From assembly GCF_016595235.1 (NCBI RefSeq), contig NZ_JAENHL010000007.1:372001-436000 (forward strand): a stretch of 64,000 nucleotides of DNA, in the 5' to 3' direction. The position numbers and the translations under genes were made by a program. This document shows positions 1-8,079 of the stretch, piece after piece (position 1 is the first letter of the stretch; each line of letters begins with the position of its first letter). This DNA is from Taklimakanibacter albus (lineage in GTDB: Bacteria > Pseudomonadota > Alphaproteobacteria > Rhizobiales > Aestuariivirgaceae). A model generated the notes under the pieces. It was given only the letters and a program-made list of their open reading frames with translations. It was not told the origin of the DNA and made no database searches.

Positions 1-1
1 C

Positions 2-391
2 GCAACCGGTGGTCGCGACGGACAAGGCCGCACCGATGACGGCAAGATCGACGTCAAGCTGACGCTGCCTAAGGAAATGGGCGGCTCCGGCACCGGCACC
101 AACCCCGAGCAGCTTTTTTCGGTCGGTTATTCCGCCTGCTATCTGGGCGCGCTCAAATTTGTCGCCGGCAAGGAGAAGGTGAAGATCACCGACGATGCGA
201 AAGTCTTCGCCAATGTCGGCATCGGCGAACGCGACGACAAGCAGGGCTTCGGCCTCGTGGTGGCGCTCGAAGTGAGCCTGCCGGGCGTCGACAAGGCCAA
301 GGCCGAAGACCTCGTCAAGAAAGCCCATGTCGTGTGCCCCTACAGCCACGCCACCAAGGGCAATGTCCAGGTCACGACCACCATCGTGTGA
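2..391 (+). CDS. ohr: Ohr/OsmC-family organic hydroperoxide resistance protein, 5' truncated
   Basis: Thiol peroxidase of the Ohr branch, which reduces organic hydroperoxides in the cytoplasm using a pair of cysteines and lipoyl-type reductants (family knowledge). The reading frame is open from base 2, so the first few codons lie outside the window. Both Ohr cysteine motifs are visible: SVGYSACYLGAL and VVCPYSHATKGN; the second is characteristic of Ohr. It ends in TGA and is followed by a strong terminator, so it is the last gene of its transcript. An internal ATG at 77 is not the start, because the conserved N-terminal strand with GRDG lies upstream of it. Confidence 0.88.
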   Translation, partial: ATGGRDGQGRTDDGKIDVKLTLPKEMGGSGTGTNPEQLFSVGYSACYLGALKFVAGKEKVKITDDAKVFANVGIGERDDKQGFGLVVALEVSLPGVDKAKAEDLVKKAHVVCPYSHATKGNVQVTTTIV

Positions 392-401
392 TTCACATAA
401 T

Positions 402-439
402 CCCCTCTCTCTCGCCGGGAGAGAGGGGTTAAATTTTTT
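402..439 (+). terminator. Rho-independent terminator of ohr
   Basis: A 12-bp stem (402-413 with 417-428, one G-T pair) and a GCC loop are followed by a T-rich tail up to 439. It starts 10 bases after the ohr stop codon. Confidence 0.85.
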
Positions 440-514
440 CGGGCCTTTGTCGATCACGCCCCAGTTCAAACGACTATGGTTCAGCGATCAATCAGGATCG
501 CCGGGAGATGAACC

Positions 515-862
515 ATGAAATACATGCTCTTGCTCTATCGTGACGAAAGCCGCTTCACGCGGACGGACAATGACATGTCCGCCCCCTATATCGCCTATAC
601 CCAGGCATTGATCGGCGCCGGCGTGCTGGCTGGCGGCGATCGCCTGCAACCGGTCGAGACCGCCTCGACGGTGCGCCAGGTGAATGGCGAGACGACGGTG
701 CTCGACGGTCCTTATGCCGACTCCAAGGAGCAGTTGGGCGGCTTCTTCATCATCGATGTGCCCGATCTCGATTCAGCCCTGCAATGGGCGGCGCGCTGTC
801 CCGGCGCCACACAGGGCAGTGTCGAGGTCCGCCCGCTCTGGATGATGCCGAAGCCCGCATGA
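515..862 (+). CDS. YCII/DGPF-domain protein, partner of an ECF42-type sigma factor
   Basis: A 115-residue one-domain protein of the YCII-related (DGPF) family, a ferredoxin-like fold of unknown biochemical role. Visible hallmarks are the start MKYMLLLY, the DGPY variant of the DGPF motif near residue 68 followed by GGFFIIDV, and the C-terminal EVRPLW. The start has the SD GGGAG seven bases upstream. Its TGA overlaps the ATG of the next gene (ATGA), so the two are translationally coupled. YCII proteins are the conserved genomic partners of ECF42 sigma factors. What this one senses or does is unknown. Confidence 0.85.
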   Translation: MKYMLLLYRDESRFTRTDNDMSAPYIAYTQALIGAGVLAGGDRLQPVETASTVRQVNGETTVLDGPYADSKEQLGGFFIIDVPDLDSALQWAARCPGATQGSVEVRPLWMMPKPA

Positions 863-2097
863 TGGAACCGGCCAGCCTGCCGCCCGCCGCTGTCGCGCAT
901 GTCGCCCGGGCGAGCTACGGCAAGCTGGTCGCCTATCTCTCCGCCCGCACGCGTGATGTCGCGAAAGCCGAGGATGCCCTTGCGCAAGCCTTTCTCGAAG
1001 CGCTGAACCGCTGGCCGAAAAGCGGCGTTCCGGAAAGTCCGGAGGCCTGGCTTCTGACCGTCGCCAGGCGCCAGCTCGTCGATCACAATCGCCGCGTCCT
1101 CACCGCCGAGCGCGGCAGGGATCATCTGCTCCTGCTCGCCGAGGAATTGGACGACAAGCCGCGCGACATACCCGATGAACGCCTGAGCCTGATGTTCGCT
1201 TGCGCCCATCCCGCCATCGATGTGCGGATGCGGGCGCCGCTCATCCTGCAGACTGTGTTGGGCTTCGACGCGGCAACCATCGCCCAGGCCTTTCTCGTGT
1301 CGCCCACCACCATGAGCCAGCGCCTGGTGCGCGCCAAGGCCAAGATCAAGGACGCCGGCATTCCGTTCCGTATCCCTGATCGCGATGAGTTGCCGGAACG
1401 CCTCGACGCGGTGCTCGCTGCTGTCTATGCCGCCTTCAGTGCCGGCTGGGCCGATCCCCTGGGCGTCGACGTCCAGCGCAAAGGCCTCGCCGATGAAGCG
1501 ATCTGGCTGGCGCGTCTCATCGTCGAGCTGTTACCGAAGGAGCCCGAAGCGCTGGGTCTGCTCGCACTGCTGCTCCATCTCGATGCGCGCCGCCTCGCGC
1601 GCCGCGACGAAGCCGGCCACTTCGTGCCTTTGATGGAACAGGATCCAGCCCGCTGGCAGGCGCCCTTGATCGAGGAAGCCGACGGTCTCCTGCGCGAAGC
1701 GAGCCGTCATTATTGTATCGGGCGCTATCAGCTCGAAGCCGCGATCCAGTCGGCGCATGCGATCCGCCGGCGTACCGGCCGCGCCGATTGGACGGCGCTC
1801 GAGCGGCTCTATGACCGGCTCTTTGATCTGACCCACTCGCCGGTGGTGGCGCTCAATCGCGCCGTCGTCATCGCCGAGCTGCGCGGCGCGCCCGCAGGCC
1901 TGGCCGCGCTCGACGCCATCGCCGAGGACAAACGCCTCGCCGACTATCAGCCTTATTGGGCAGCGCGCGCCGAGCTTAAGGCGCGTCTCTCCGACAAGGC
2001 GGCCGCCAATGACGCCTATCTGCGCGCTATCGGACTGGAATCGGACCCCGCGGTCCGAAATTTCCTTGAAGAAAGGCGCCGGCGCGCTTTAAGCTAA
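859..2097 (+). CDS. RNA polymerase sigma factor, ECF42 type with long C-terminal extension
   Basis: A 412-residue extracytoplasmic-function sigma factor. Region 2 lies at about residues 15-75 (AEDALAQAFLEALNRWP and AWLLTVARRQLVDHNRR). Region 4 is at about 120-165 (LGFDAATIAQAFLVSPTTMS). A helical extension of roughly 240 residues follows, as in the ECF42 group, where it takes the place of a classic anti-sigma factor in control. I start it at the ATG overlapping the YCII stop codon, although the frame is open further upstream. The coupled YCII gene supports the group assignment. The target promoters are unknown. Confidence 0.85.
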   Translation: MMEPASLPPAAVAHVARASYGKLVAYLSARTRDVAKAEDALAQAFLEALNRWPKSGVPESPEAWLLTVARRQLVDHNRRVLTAERGRDHLLLLAEELDDKPRDIPDERLSLMFACAHPAIDVRMRAPLILQTVLGFDAATIAQAFLVSPTTMSQRLVRAKAKIKDAGIPFRIPDRDELPERLDAVLAAVYAAFSAGWADPLGVDVQRKGLADEAIWLARLIVELLPKEPEALGLLALLLHLDARRLARRDEAGHFVPLMEQDPARWQAPLIEEADGLLREASRHYCIGRYQLEAAIQSAHAIRRRTGRADWTALERLYDRLFDLTHSPVVALNRAVVIAELRGAPAGLAALDAIAEDKRLADYQPYWAARAELKARLSDKAAANDAYLRAIGLESDPAVRNFLEERRRRALS

Positions 2098-2107
2098 CCA
2101 CGATCTT

Positions 2108-2152
2108 CCCCCTCATGCTGAGGTGCGAGCGAAGCGAGCCTCGAAGCATGAT
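2108..2152. repeat. Extragenic palindrome after the ECF42 sigma gene
   Basis: An imperfect inverted repeat with catgct at 2114 mirrored by agcatg at 2145, and inner gcgagc repeated around gaa. It looks like the CCTCAT...GAGG palindromes scattered through Rhizobiales genomes. There is no T tract, so this is not a classic terminator, though it could stabilise the 3' end of the transcript. Confidence 0.5.
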
Positions 2153-2218
2153 TCAGGTACAGAGGTCTTGCCGCTTGAGGGTTTTGAGTGAAACGAAATA
2201 AACAGGCTGGGGAAACAC

Positions 2219-2878
2219 GTGCTTCTGCAGATTGCTTTCGACAAGCCTGAACACCTGGCCCTCCTCTCTTTGGTCAAGCCCTATGCCGATATCGTCGAGA
2301 TCGGCACGCCGCTCCTGAAACGTTTCGGCGTCTCCGCCATCACCACCGCGCGCGAATTGTGCCCGGATGTGATGGTGCTTGCCGACACCAAGACCGTCGA
2401 TGCGGGACAGCTCGAAGCCGACATGGTCTTCGGCGCCGGGGCTGCCTTCATGACGGTGCTGTCCTGCGCCTCCAGCGCCACCCATGAGACGCTCGGCAAA
2501 CGCGCCAAACATTTCGGCGCCACCATCATCGTCGACACCATCACCGAATCCGGCAAGGCCGAGCTTCTCCCCGCGAACGCGACCTTCCCGGAGAGCTTCG
2601 GCTATGTCGCCGTCCATTCCCCCACCGATGCGCGCCTCGCCGGCAATACATCGACATCGCATATCGATGCGGTGCGGCAGATGCACGCCAAGGGTTTCCG
2701 CGTTTCGCTCGCCGGCGGCATCGGGCCGAAGACGCTCGACCAGGTGATCGCTGTCGGCCCTGAGATCGTCGTCGTCGGCAGCGCCATCACCGAGGCCGCT
2801 AATCCGAAAGAGGTATCACAATGGATCCGCGACAGACTGCCCGAACCCGGCCGTGGCTGGCCGTGGGACAGGAAATAG
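2219..2878 (+). CDS. hxlA: 3-hexulose-6-phosphate synthase-like protein (HUMPS superfamily)
   Basis: A 219-residue TIM-barrel protein of the orotidine-5'-phosphate decarboxylase superfamily. The metal and phosphate-binding signature ADTKTVDAGQLEADM sits near residues 58-72, and SLAGGIGPKTL plus VVVGSAIT form the C-terminal phosphate site. HPS condenses formaldehyde with ribulose 5-phosphate; the close relative KGPDC decarboxylates 3-keto-L-gulonate 6-phosphate. The isomerase next door favours HPS, but the sequence alone does not exclude KGPDC-like activity. It starts with GTG preceded by GGGG. It overlaps the isomerase gene by 58 bases in another frame. Confidence 0.75.
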   Translation: MLLQIAFDKPEHLALLSLVKPYADIVEIGTPLLKRFGVSAITTARELCPDVMVLADTKTVDAGQLEADMVFGAGAAFMTVLSCASSATHETLGKRAKHFGATIIVDTITESGKAELLPANATFPESFGYVAVHSPTDARLAGNTSTSHIDAVRQMHAKGFRVSLAGGIGPKTLDQVIAVGPEIVVVGSAITEAANPKEVSQWIRDRLPEPGRGWPWDRK

Positions 2879-3369
2879 CGGAGCTATTCTCCCGCCTCGA
2901 CGCCGAAGCCTTCGCCAAGGTCGTTAGTGCTTTCGCTGATCCGAAGCAGCGCTGGTTCTTTTCCGGCCAGGGTCGCTCCGGCCTCGTCGCCCAGATGGCG
3001 GCGATGCGCTTCATGCATATTGGTCGCACTGTGCATTTCGTCGGCGAAGTCTCGGCGCCGTCGATCCGCACCGGTGATGCGCTGCTCGTCATCTCGGGCT
3101 CCGGCGAAACCCCGGTCAGCGTCGGCTTCGCCCGCATCGCCAGTCAGGAGGGCGCCAAGGTCGTGACGCTGACCCACAAGCCCAAAGCCACACTTGCCGG
3201 CCTCGCCGATATCGTGCTGCCGGTGCCGGTCGCGACGACCGAGCAGTTCGGCGGCAGCCTCTTCGAGCAATCCTGCCTCCTTCTGCTCGACAGCGTCATT
3301 CTCGCCCTCGCCCGCGATCTGCCCGACGCGCACAAGATCATGCAGCATCGTCATACCAATTTGCAGTAA
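2821..3369 (+). CDS. hxlB: 6-phospho-3-hexuloisomerase (SIS domain)
   Basis: A 182-residue single SIS-domain isomerase. Sugar-phosphate binding motifs are GQGRSGLVAQMAAMRFMHIG (near residues 43-62) and ISGSGETPVSVG (near 91-102). The C-terminal FEQSCLLLLDS is typical of HxlB/PHI, which interconverts arabino-3-hexulose 6-phosphate and fructose 6-phosphate in the ribulose monophosphate pathway. An AGAGG SD precedes the ATG. The gene overlaps the synthase gene, so both are co-transcribed. Together they could fix or detoxify formaldehyde, or work in reverse to make ribulose 5-phosphate. Confidence 0.8.
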   Translation: MDPRQTARTRPWLAVGQEIAELFSRLDAEAFAKVVSAFADPKQRWFFSGQGRSGLVAQMAAMRFMHIGRTVHFVGEVSAPSIRTGDALLVISGSGETPVSVGFARIASQEGAKVVTLTHKPKATLAGLADIVLPVPVATTEQFGGSLFEQSCLLLLDSVILALARDLPDAHKIMQHRHTNLQ

Positions 3370-3396
3370 GACAATGACAATTCACTCGCCCATTTT

Positions 3397-3556
3397 CCCC
3401 CTCGCCAGTTGCGCAGCAATGGGAGAGGGTGCCCGAAGGGCGGGTGAGGGCTCTTTGTCTCCGACGCAACAACGTTCGAAAGCTCTGCCTGCCTTCCGAA
3501 AGAGCCCTCATCCGGCCTATCGGCCACCTTCTCCCACGCTTAGCGCGGGAGAAGGG
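3397..3556. repeat. Large extragenic palindromic element between hxlB and pfkB
   Basis: The 189-bp gap between the two genes is almost filled by a palindromic element. The core stem pairs 3441-3456 with 3499-3514 (16 bp, one G-T), around a spacer of about 42 bases. Further out, gggagagggtg-like and caccttctccc-like arms also match. The sequence resembles a widespread alphaproteobacterial repeat of the GAGGGTGCCCGAAGGGCGGG type. It lies inside a likely operon and supplies the ribosome binding site of the downstream kinase. Confidence 0.7.
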
Positions 3557-3558
3557 AA
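3527..3558 (+). promoter_or_regulatory. Hairpin that sequesters the pfkB ribosome binding site
   Basis: The right end of the palindromic element folds on its own into a perfect 9-bp stem (3527-3535 with 3547-3555, 11-base loop). The SD GGAG at 3548-3551, seven bases before the kinase ATG, lies inside this stem. Translation of the kinase may therefore depend on melting of the stem or on ribosomes arriving from upstream. Confidence 0.55.
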
Positions 3559-4473
3559 ATGACGGATAGACCAGCGACAATCAGCATCGGTGACGGCATC
3601 ATCGACGCGGTCGAGCTGGCGCCCGGCCATGTCGATGATCTGCCCGGCGGCGCCGCGCTCAATCTCGCCGTGGGCCTCGCGCGCCTCGGCCTCGCCTCAG
3701 GCCTCGTGACGCGTTTCGGACTCGACCGCTATGGTTTCCTGCTCGAGCGCTATCTGCGCCAGGAAGGTGTCGCCATCTTCAATGCGCCCAATGTCGATTT
3801 CACCGGCGTCGCCTTCTCGCGCCGGCGCAATGGCGAGCCGACTTATGAGTTCACGCCGGAGATGTATCGCCGCCGCATCGCCTTCACCGAAGAGGTGATG
3901 AACGCGGTTGAAAACGCTGCGTCGGTCGCCGTCAATTCCTTCCCTTTCGACGATGCGCGCCAGACCGATGATCTGATCGCAGCATTCTCCCGCGCAAAGG
4001 GCCTCACCGTCGTCGACCCCAATCCGCGCCCCCGCCTCATTCACGACATGGCCGCCTATCGCGCCGGCGCCCAGCGCGCGATGGCGAAGGCCGTGCTCGT
4101 GAAGCTCGGTGATGAGGATGCGGCCTTGTTCTATGGCGGTGACCGCAACGCCGCGATCGACCGCCTCTTCGGCCTCGGCGTCGAAACTTTGCTGCTCACA
4201 CATGGCGGTGAAGGCGCGAGCCTCCGCACCCGATCCGGTCTCTCGGTTTCGGTCCCGATCGCCGCGCAAACGAAACCGATCGTTGACACGATGGGCGCCG
4301 GCGATGCGACGCTCGCCACGGTGATCGCTTTCATCCTGCGCCAGGGTTTGCCGGGCAATGCCGAAACCTGGCGCCAATGCCTCACCGAAGCGATGCAGGT
4401 CGCCGCTGCGACCTGCGCTCATGCCGGCGGCGGGCTGATGTTTCCCGAAACGCCGCTCAAAGCGCGAGGGTGA
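3559..4473 (+). CDS. PfkB-family carbohydrate kinase
   Basis: A 304-residue ribokinase-fold sugar kinase. The N-terminal GGAALNLAVGLARLG is the first PfkB signature. DTMGAGDATLATVIAF near residues 236-251 is the second, with the anion hole and catalytic Asp in GAGD. Substrate cannot be read from sequence; fructose or another hexose, or a sugar phosphate, would fit the neighbouring hexulose-phosphate genes. A kinase making fructose 1,6-bisphosphate would complete entry into glycolysis, but this is an inference. Its 3' end overlaps the convergent tyrA-like gene by 55 bp. Confidence 0.8.
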   Translation: MTDRPATISIGDGIIDAVELAPGHVDDLPGGAALNLAVGLARLGLASGLVTRFGLDRYGFLLERYLRQEGVAIFNAPNVDFTGVAFSRRRNGEPTYEFTPEMYRRRIAFTEEVMNAVENAASVAVNSFPFDDARQTDDLIAAFSRAKGLTVVDPNPRPRLIHDMAAYRAGAQRAMAKAVLVKLGDEDAALFYGGDRNAAIDRLFGLGVETLLLTHGGEGASLRTRSGLSVSVPIAAQTKPIVDTMGAGDATLATVIAFILRQGLPGNAETWRQCLTEAMQVAAATCAHAGGGLMFPETPLKARG

Positions 4474-5255
4474 TCGCTCTTCCTCGCCAAAGGCGGATGG
4501 CGTAGGTCGACGGGCGGCTGATGCAGCTCGGCATCGAGAGCCGAGGCAAGGTCGAAGAAGCGGCGGCGCACCTCCAGGGCATATGGATTCAGGCGCTCGA
4601 TCGCGTCGAAAACTTGCGGCGGGTCGTGACGCACCATCTCCACAGCCTCGCAAATCAGATCGAAGCTGCGTGTCGTGATCAGATCCGGCAGCGGCTCCAT
4701 TCTGACGAGCACCTTGGCGATCAGGTGGGTCAACCCTTGCGAAAGCGCGGCGTCCCGATCATGCGCATCAGGCGTCGTAGTGATCACTTCGAGTCCGAGC
4801 GCGATCCGCAGGAAGGCAGCCACGAGCCGGTGACGCCTCCCCCTTACCGGGCAAAGCGCGATCTTGAGGCCGCGCACGCCGTCACGCGCGCTTTGCGGTC
4901 CGAACAGCGGATGCGTCGCGACGATATCGACATGGGGCGGAAGCAGCTCCCGCATGAGCCGCGCCGGTTCGACCTTCACCGATCCGACATCGAGAACCAG
5001 CGCGCCAGGCCTGACATGCGAGGCGATGGCCTTGAGCGTGTCCGCCATACGCGCAACGGGAACGGCGATCACCACGACCTCGCATCCGGCCGTCTCGGCT
5101 AGTCCCGCGCTCCCGGCGAAGGCTGGATCGAAAGCACGGAGATCGAAGTGAGGCGAAAGATGGTAGGCGGCCAGACGTCCAAAAGCGCCGAAGCCGATGA
5201 GGCCAAGCGACAAGCGGCGATGAGGCCGATGGGGAATATCTTGAGGGGCAGGCAT
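4419..5255 (-). CDS. Prephenate/arogenate dehydrogenase family protein
   Basis: A 278-residue NAD(P)-dependent dehydrogenase of tyrosine biosynthesis. The Rossmann motif GLIGFGAFGRLAAYHL is at about residues 18-33. The signature DVGSVKVEPARLM and ATHPLFGPQSA (near 113-123) carries the catalytic-site His. HPLFGP is the form seen in E. coli- and plant-type TyrA proteins, whereas the usual rhizobial enzyme has HPIAGTE, so this may be a second, divergent TyrA. There is no chorismate mutase or ACT domain. It is convergent with, and overlaps, the PfkB gene. Confidence 0.8.
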   Translation of the reverse strand: MPAPQDIPHRPHRRLSLGLIGFGAFGRLAAYHLSPHFDLRAFDPAFAGSAGLAETAGCEVVVIAVPVARMADTLKAIASHVRPGALVLDVGSVKVEPARLMRELLPPHVDIVATHPLFGPQSARDGVRGLKIALCPVRGRRHRLVAAFLRIALGLEVITTTPDAHDRDAALSQGLTHLIAKVLVRMEPLPDLITTRSFDLICEAVEMVRHDPPQVFDAIERLNPYALEVRRRFFDLASALDAELHQPPVDLRHPPLARKSDHPRALSGVSGNISPPPA

Positions 5256-5457
5256 TCAGAAAACTCCGCTGGCAGGCTGCCGAGCCAGAGCTGTCTGGAG
5301 GATCACAACCGCTGGCCAAGCAGCGGTTGAAGGACGACAAAGCACCCCGCCGCTATTGAAGCGGCGCGTAATACATTCCGGTGATGACGAGGGTCTTGAT
5401 CATGACGTGCGGATAGCCAACGGTGCCTTCGTTGTCAATGAGGTTCAACGCGCGGGC

Positions 5458-5919
5458 TCAGCTGCCCAACAACCCCTTGATCACGCCGCCGGCCTTGCCG
5501 AAATCGATCTGGCCCGAATACTGCGCCTTGAGGGCGCCCATCACCTTGCCCATGTCCTTGATCGAGCTGGCGCCGGTGTCCTTGATGACCTGGGCGATCG
5601 CCGCCTTCACTTCGTCGTCGGACAGCTGCTTCGGCATATAGCCCTGGATGATCGCGATCTCCTCGCGCTCCTGGGTGGCGAGCTCGTCGCGCCCGGCCTT
5701 CTCGTAGATTTCCAGGCTCTCCTGGCGCGTTTTCACCATCTTGGCCATGACCTCGACGATCTGCGGATCATTGACGCCCGCGTCAGGCCCGGCCGTGCGG
5801 TTCAGGATATCGCGGTCCTTGATGGCGGAATTGATCAGGCGGAGCGTCGAAACCCGCCTTTTATCGCCCGATTTCATCGCCGCTTTGAGGCTGTCATTGA
5901 TCTGTTCGCGCAGGCCCAT
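5458..5919 (-). CDS. GatB/YqeY domain-containing protein
   Basis: A 153-residue YqeY-type protein, homologous to the tRNA-binding tail domain of the amidotransferase subunit GatB. It begins LREQINDSLKAAMKSGDKRR and contains the conserved ELATQEREEIAIIQGYMPKQ and the C-terminal GALKAQYSGQIDFGKAG. The precise role is unresolved in the family. It is divergent from carA with a 113-bp shared upstream region, an arrangement common in alphaproteobacteria. Confidence 0.92.
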   Translation of the reverse strand: MGLREQINDSLKAAMKSGDKRRVSTLRLINSAIKDRDILNRTAGPDAGVNDPQIVEVMAKMVKTRQESLEIYEKAGRDELATQEREEIAIIQGYMPKQLSDDEVKAAIAQVIKDTGASSIKDMGKVMGALKAQYSGQIDFGKAGGVIKGLLGS

Positions 5920-6032
5920 GGGAATATCCTTAGCCGTAAAGGGGTTGAGATACGCCGGGAGCGGCTTGAGCGCAACCTTGACGGCCCCGGGCCCTGCCCA
6001 TAAGAGAACGCAAATTCAGGAGATGTGAGTCC

Positions 6033-7268
6033 ATGGCCAAGCAAGCCCCTGCCCGGTCGGCGAAACCGAGGGCGGCGAAAAAACCTGCGCGCCCGTCCTT
6101 TTCCGACTGGGAGACGCCGCGCATTACCGGGCTCCTGGTTCTGGCCGACGGCACCGTCATCGAGGGCCAAGGTTTCGGCGCCGAGGGCGAGGCGGTGGGC
6201 GAGGTCTGCTTCAACACCGCCATGACCGGCTATCAGGAGGTTCTCACCGACCCTTCTTATGCCGGCCAGATCGTCACCTTCACCTTCCCCCATATCGGCA
6301 ATGTCGGCACCAATGAGGACGACATCGAGACCACCAATCTCGCCGCCACCTCGGGCGTCCGCGGCTGCGTCGTCAAGGCCGCCGTCACCGATCCCGCCAA
6401 CTACCGCAGCCACCGCCATTTCAGCCAGTGGTTGAAGGCCCGCGGCATTGCCGGCCTCTCCGGCATCGACACCCGCGCCCTCACCAATCTGATCCGCGAA
6501 AAGGGCATGCCCAATGGCGTCATCGCCCACAACGCCAAGGGCAAGTTCGATCTCAAGAAGCTGAAAGCCATGGCCGCGCAATGGCCGGGTCTCGTCGGCA
6601 TGGATCTCGCCAAGGACGTATCGCTGACCCAGCGCATGGACTGGGACGAGACGACCTGGGACTGGAAGACCGGCTATCAGCCTGGCAATGGCGCCACCCA
6701 CAAGGTCGTCGCCGTCGATTACGGCCTCAAGCGCAACATCCTGCGCTGCCTCACCGCCGCCGGCTGCGAGGTGACTGTCGTTCCGGCCACCGCCCAGGCC
6801 GACGACATCCTGGCGATGAATCCCGACGGTATCTTCCTGTCGAACGGTCCTGGCGATCCGGAAGCGACCGGTGAATATGCGGTGCCGGAGATCAAGAAGC
6901 TCGTCTCCTCCGGCAAGCCGGTCTTCGGCATCTGCCTCGGCCATCAGATGCTGGCGCTGGCGCTCGGCGCCAAGACCCGCAAGATGCATCAGGGCCATCA
7001 CGGCGCCAATCACCCGGTGAAGGACTTCACCACCGGCAAGGTCGAGATCACCTCGATGAATCACGGCTTCACGGTCGACCGCGAGACCCTGCCCCAGGGC
7101 GTGGTCGAGACGCATGTCTCGCTCTTCGACGGCTCGAACTGCGGCATCGCCATCGAAGGCAAGCCGGTCTTCTCGGTGCAATATCACCCGGAAGCTTCAC
7201 CCGGCCCCCAGGACAGCCACTATCTGTTCAAGCGCTTCGTCGAGCAGATGGACAAGGCGAAAGGCTGA
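6033..7268 (+). CDS. carA: Carbamoyl-phosphate synthase small (glutaminase) subunit
   Basis: A 411-residue glutamine amidotransferase subunit that feeds ammonia to CarB for arginine and pyrimidine synthesis. The N-terminal domain contains FNTAMTGYQEVLTDPSYAGQ. The class I glutaminase has the nucleophile in FGICLGHQMLALALG and the His-Glu pair in YHPEASPGP. The first 30 residues are rich in Lys, Ala, Pro and Arg and extend beyond most CarA proteins. An AGGAG SD lies about 10 bases before the ATG. The large subunit gene is about 20.5 kb away at 27793. Confidence 0.97.
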   Translation: MAKQAPARSAKPRAAKKPARPSFSDWETPRITGLLVLADGTVIEGQGFGAEGEAVGEVCFNTAMTGYQEVLTDPSYAGQIVTFTFPHIGNVGTNEDDIETTNLAATSGVRGCVVKAAVTDPANYRSHRHFSQWLKARGIAGLSGIDTRALTNLIREKGMPNGVIAHNAKGKFDLKKLKAMAAQWPGLVGMDLAKDVSLTQRMDWDETTWDWKTGYQPGNGATHKVVAVDYGLKRNILRCLTAAGCEVTVVPATAQADDILAMNPDGIFLSNGPGDPEATGEYAVPEIKKLVSSGKPVFGICLGHQMLALALGAKTRKMHQGHHGANHPVKDFTTGKVEITSMNHGFTVDRETLPQGVVETHVSLFDGSNCGIAIEGKPVFSVQYHPEASPGPQDSHYLFKRFVEQMDKAKG

Positions 7269-7269
7269 C

Positions 7270-8076
7270 ATGCGGATCCTTCCAGCAGGAAGGGTTTTTC
7301 GTATCTGTATGGCCTTTGTTATGCTGGCCGTGTTTCCAATTGGGAACACGGCCGCCGCAATGTCCGATGACGACTGGATCATTTTCCACCGCGAAGCCGA
7401 GCCATCGGGCTTCGTGATTGCTGTCAATCAGGCGATATCTTCTAGCCGCCGCACGCCTCAGCACGCTGCTTGTCATGAGCTGCGCTATCACTTTGCACCG
7501 GATCAGCGCGCCGAGCGGGGCATGCCGAATGCGGAGACCCAACAACTCTATTATGCTGTCGAAGACGAGCTCGCTGGCATATTGAGTAACGGTGCGGGCG
7601 AGATTGTTGCCAGGCGGACTGGCCAGAATATGCGCTCCGTCTGGTACTGCGCACAGGAGGGCGTGGGCGTGAAAGCGCACGCCCTGATCCGCGCGGTCCG
7701 GACAATCTCCATCGACTTGCATCCCGTCCCGCTGGCGGAAATCACCGCGCTGCATCCTACTCCGCTCGAGGGGCATCTGGCGCGCGACCATGACGTCGTC
7801 TACTCATTGGCTCAGAATGGTGACGACCACTCCATTGCGCGCAAGATCGATCATTTCATCTACGGTACGAACAATCACGACGCGATAGAGGCGCGCTTGC
7901 GAAAACTGGGCTTCGCGATCGAACCTGACCGGCGGTCTGACGCCATTCTGTTCTTTCGCGTCTCGCCCATCGACATCGACGCCATCCAGAACGACACGCG
8001 CCTCCTCATGAGCCTCTGCGCGGAGTTCGGCTGCGAATATGACGGCTGGGGTGCCCCAGTCATGCCCCGCAAGTGA
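7270..8076 (+). CDS. Secreted DUF695-RraB domain protein
   Basis: A 268-residue protein starting one base after the carA stop. Residues 1-33 form a signal peptide (hydrophobic ICMAFVMLAVFPIG, then NTAAA). Residues about 36-150 resemble DUF695, with paired DDDWIIFHRE and LYYAVEDEL segments. The last 100 residues match the RraB fold, ending in the characteristic LCAEFGCEYDGWG. RraB proteins inhibit cytoplasmic RNase E, so an exported RraB domain is odd and probably has another partner. An internal start at residue 14 or 18 would keep the signal peptide. Codon use is a little less GC-biased than in carA. Confidence 0.7.
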   Translation: MRILPAGRVFRICMAFVMLAVFPIGNTAAAMSDDDWIIFHREAEPSGFVIAVNQAISSSRRTPQHAACHELRYHFAPDQRAERGMPNAETQQLYYAVEDELAGILSNGAGEIVARRTGQNMRSVWYCAQEGVGVKAHALIRAVRTISIDLHPVPLAEITALHPTPLEGHLARDHDVVYSLAQNGDDHSIARKIDHFIYGTNNHDAIEARLRKLGFAIEPDRRSDAILFFRVSPIDIDAIQNDTRLLMSLCAEFGCEYDGWGAPVMPRK

Positions 8077-8079
8077 ATA

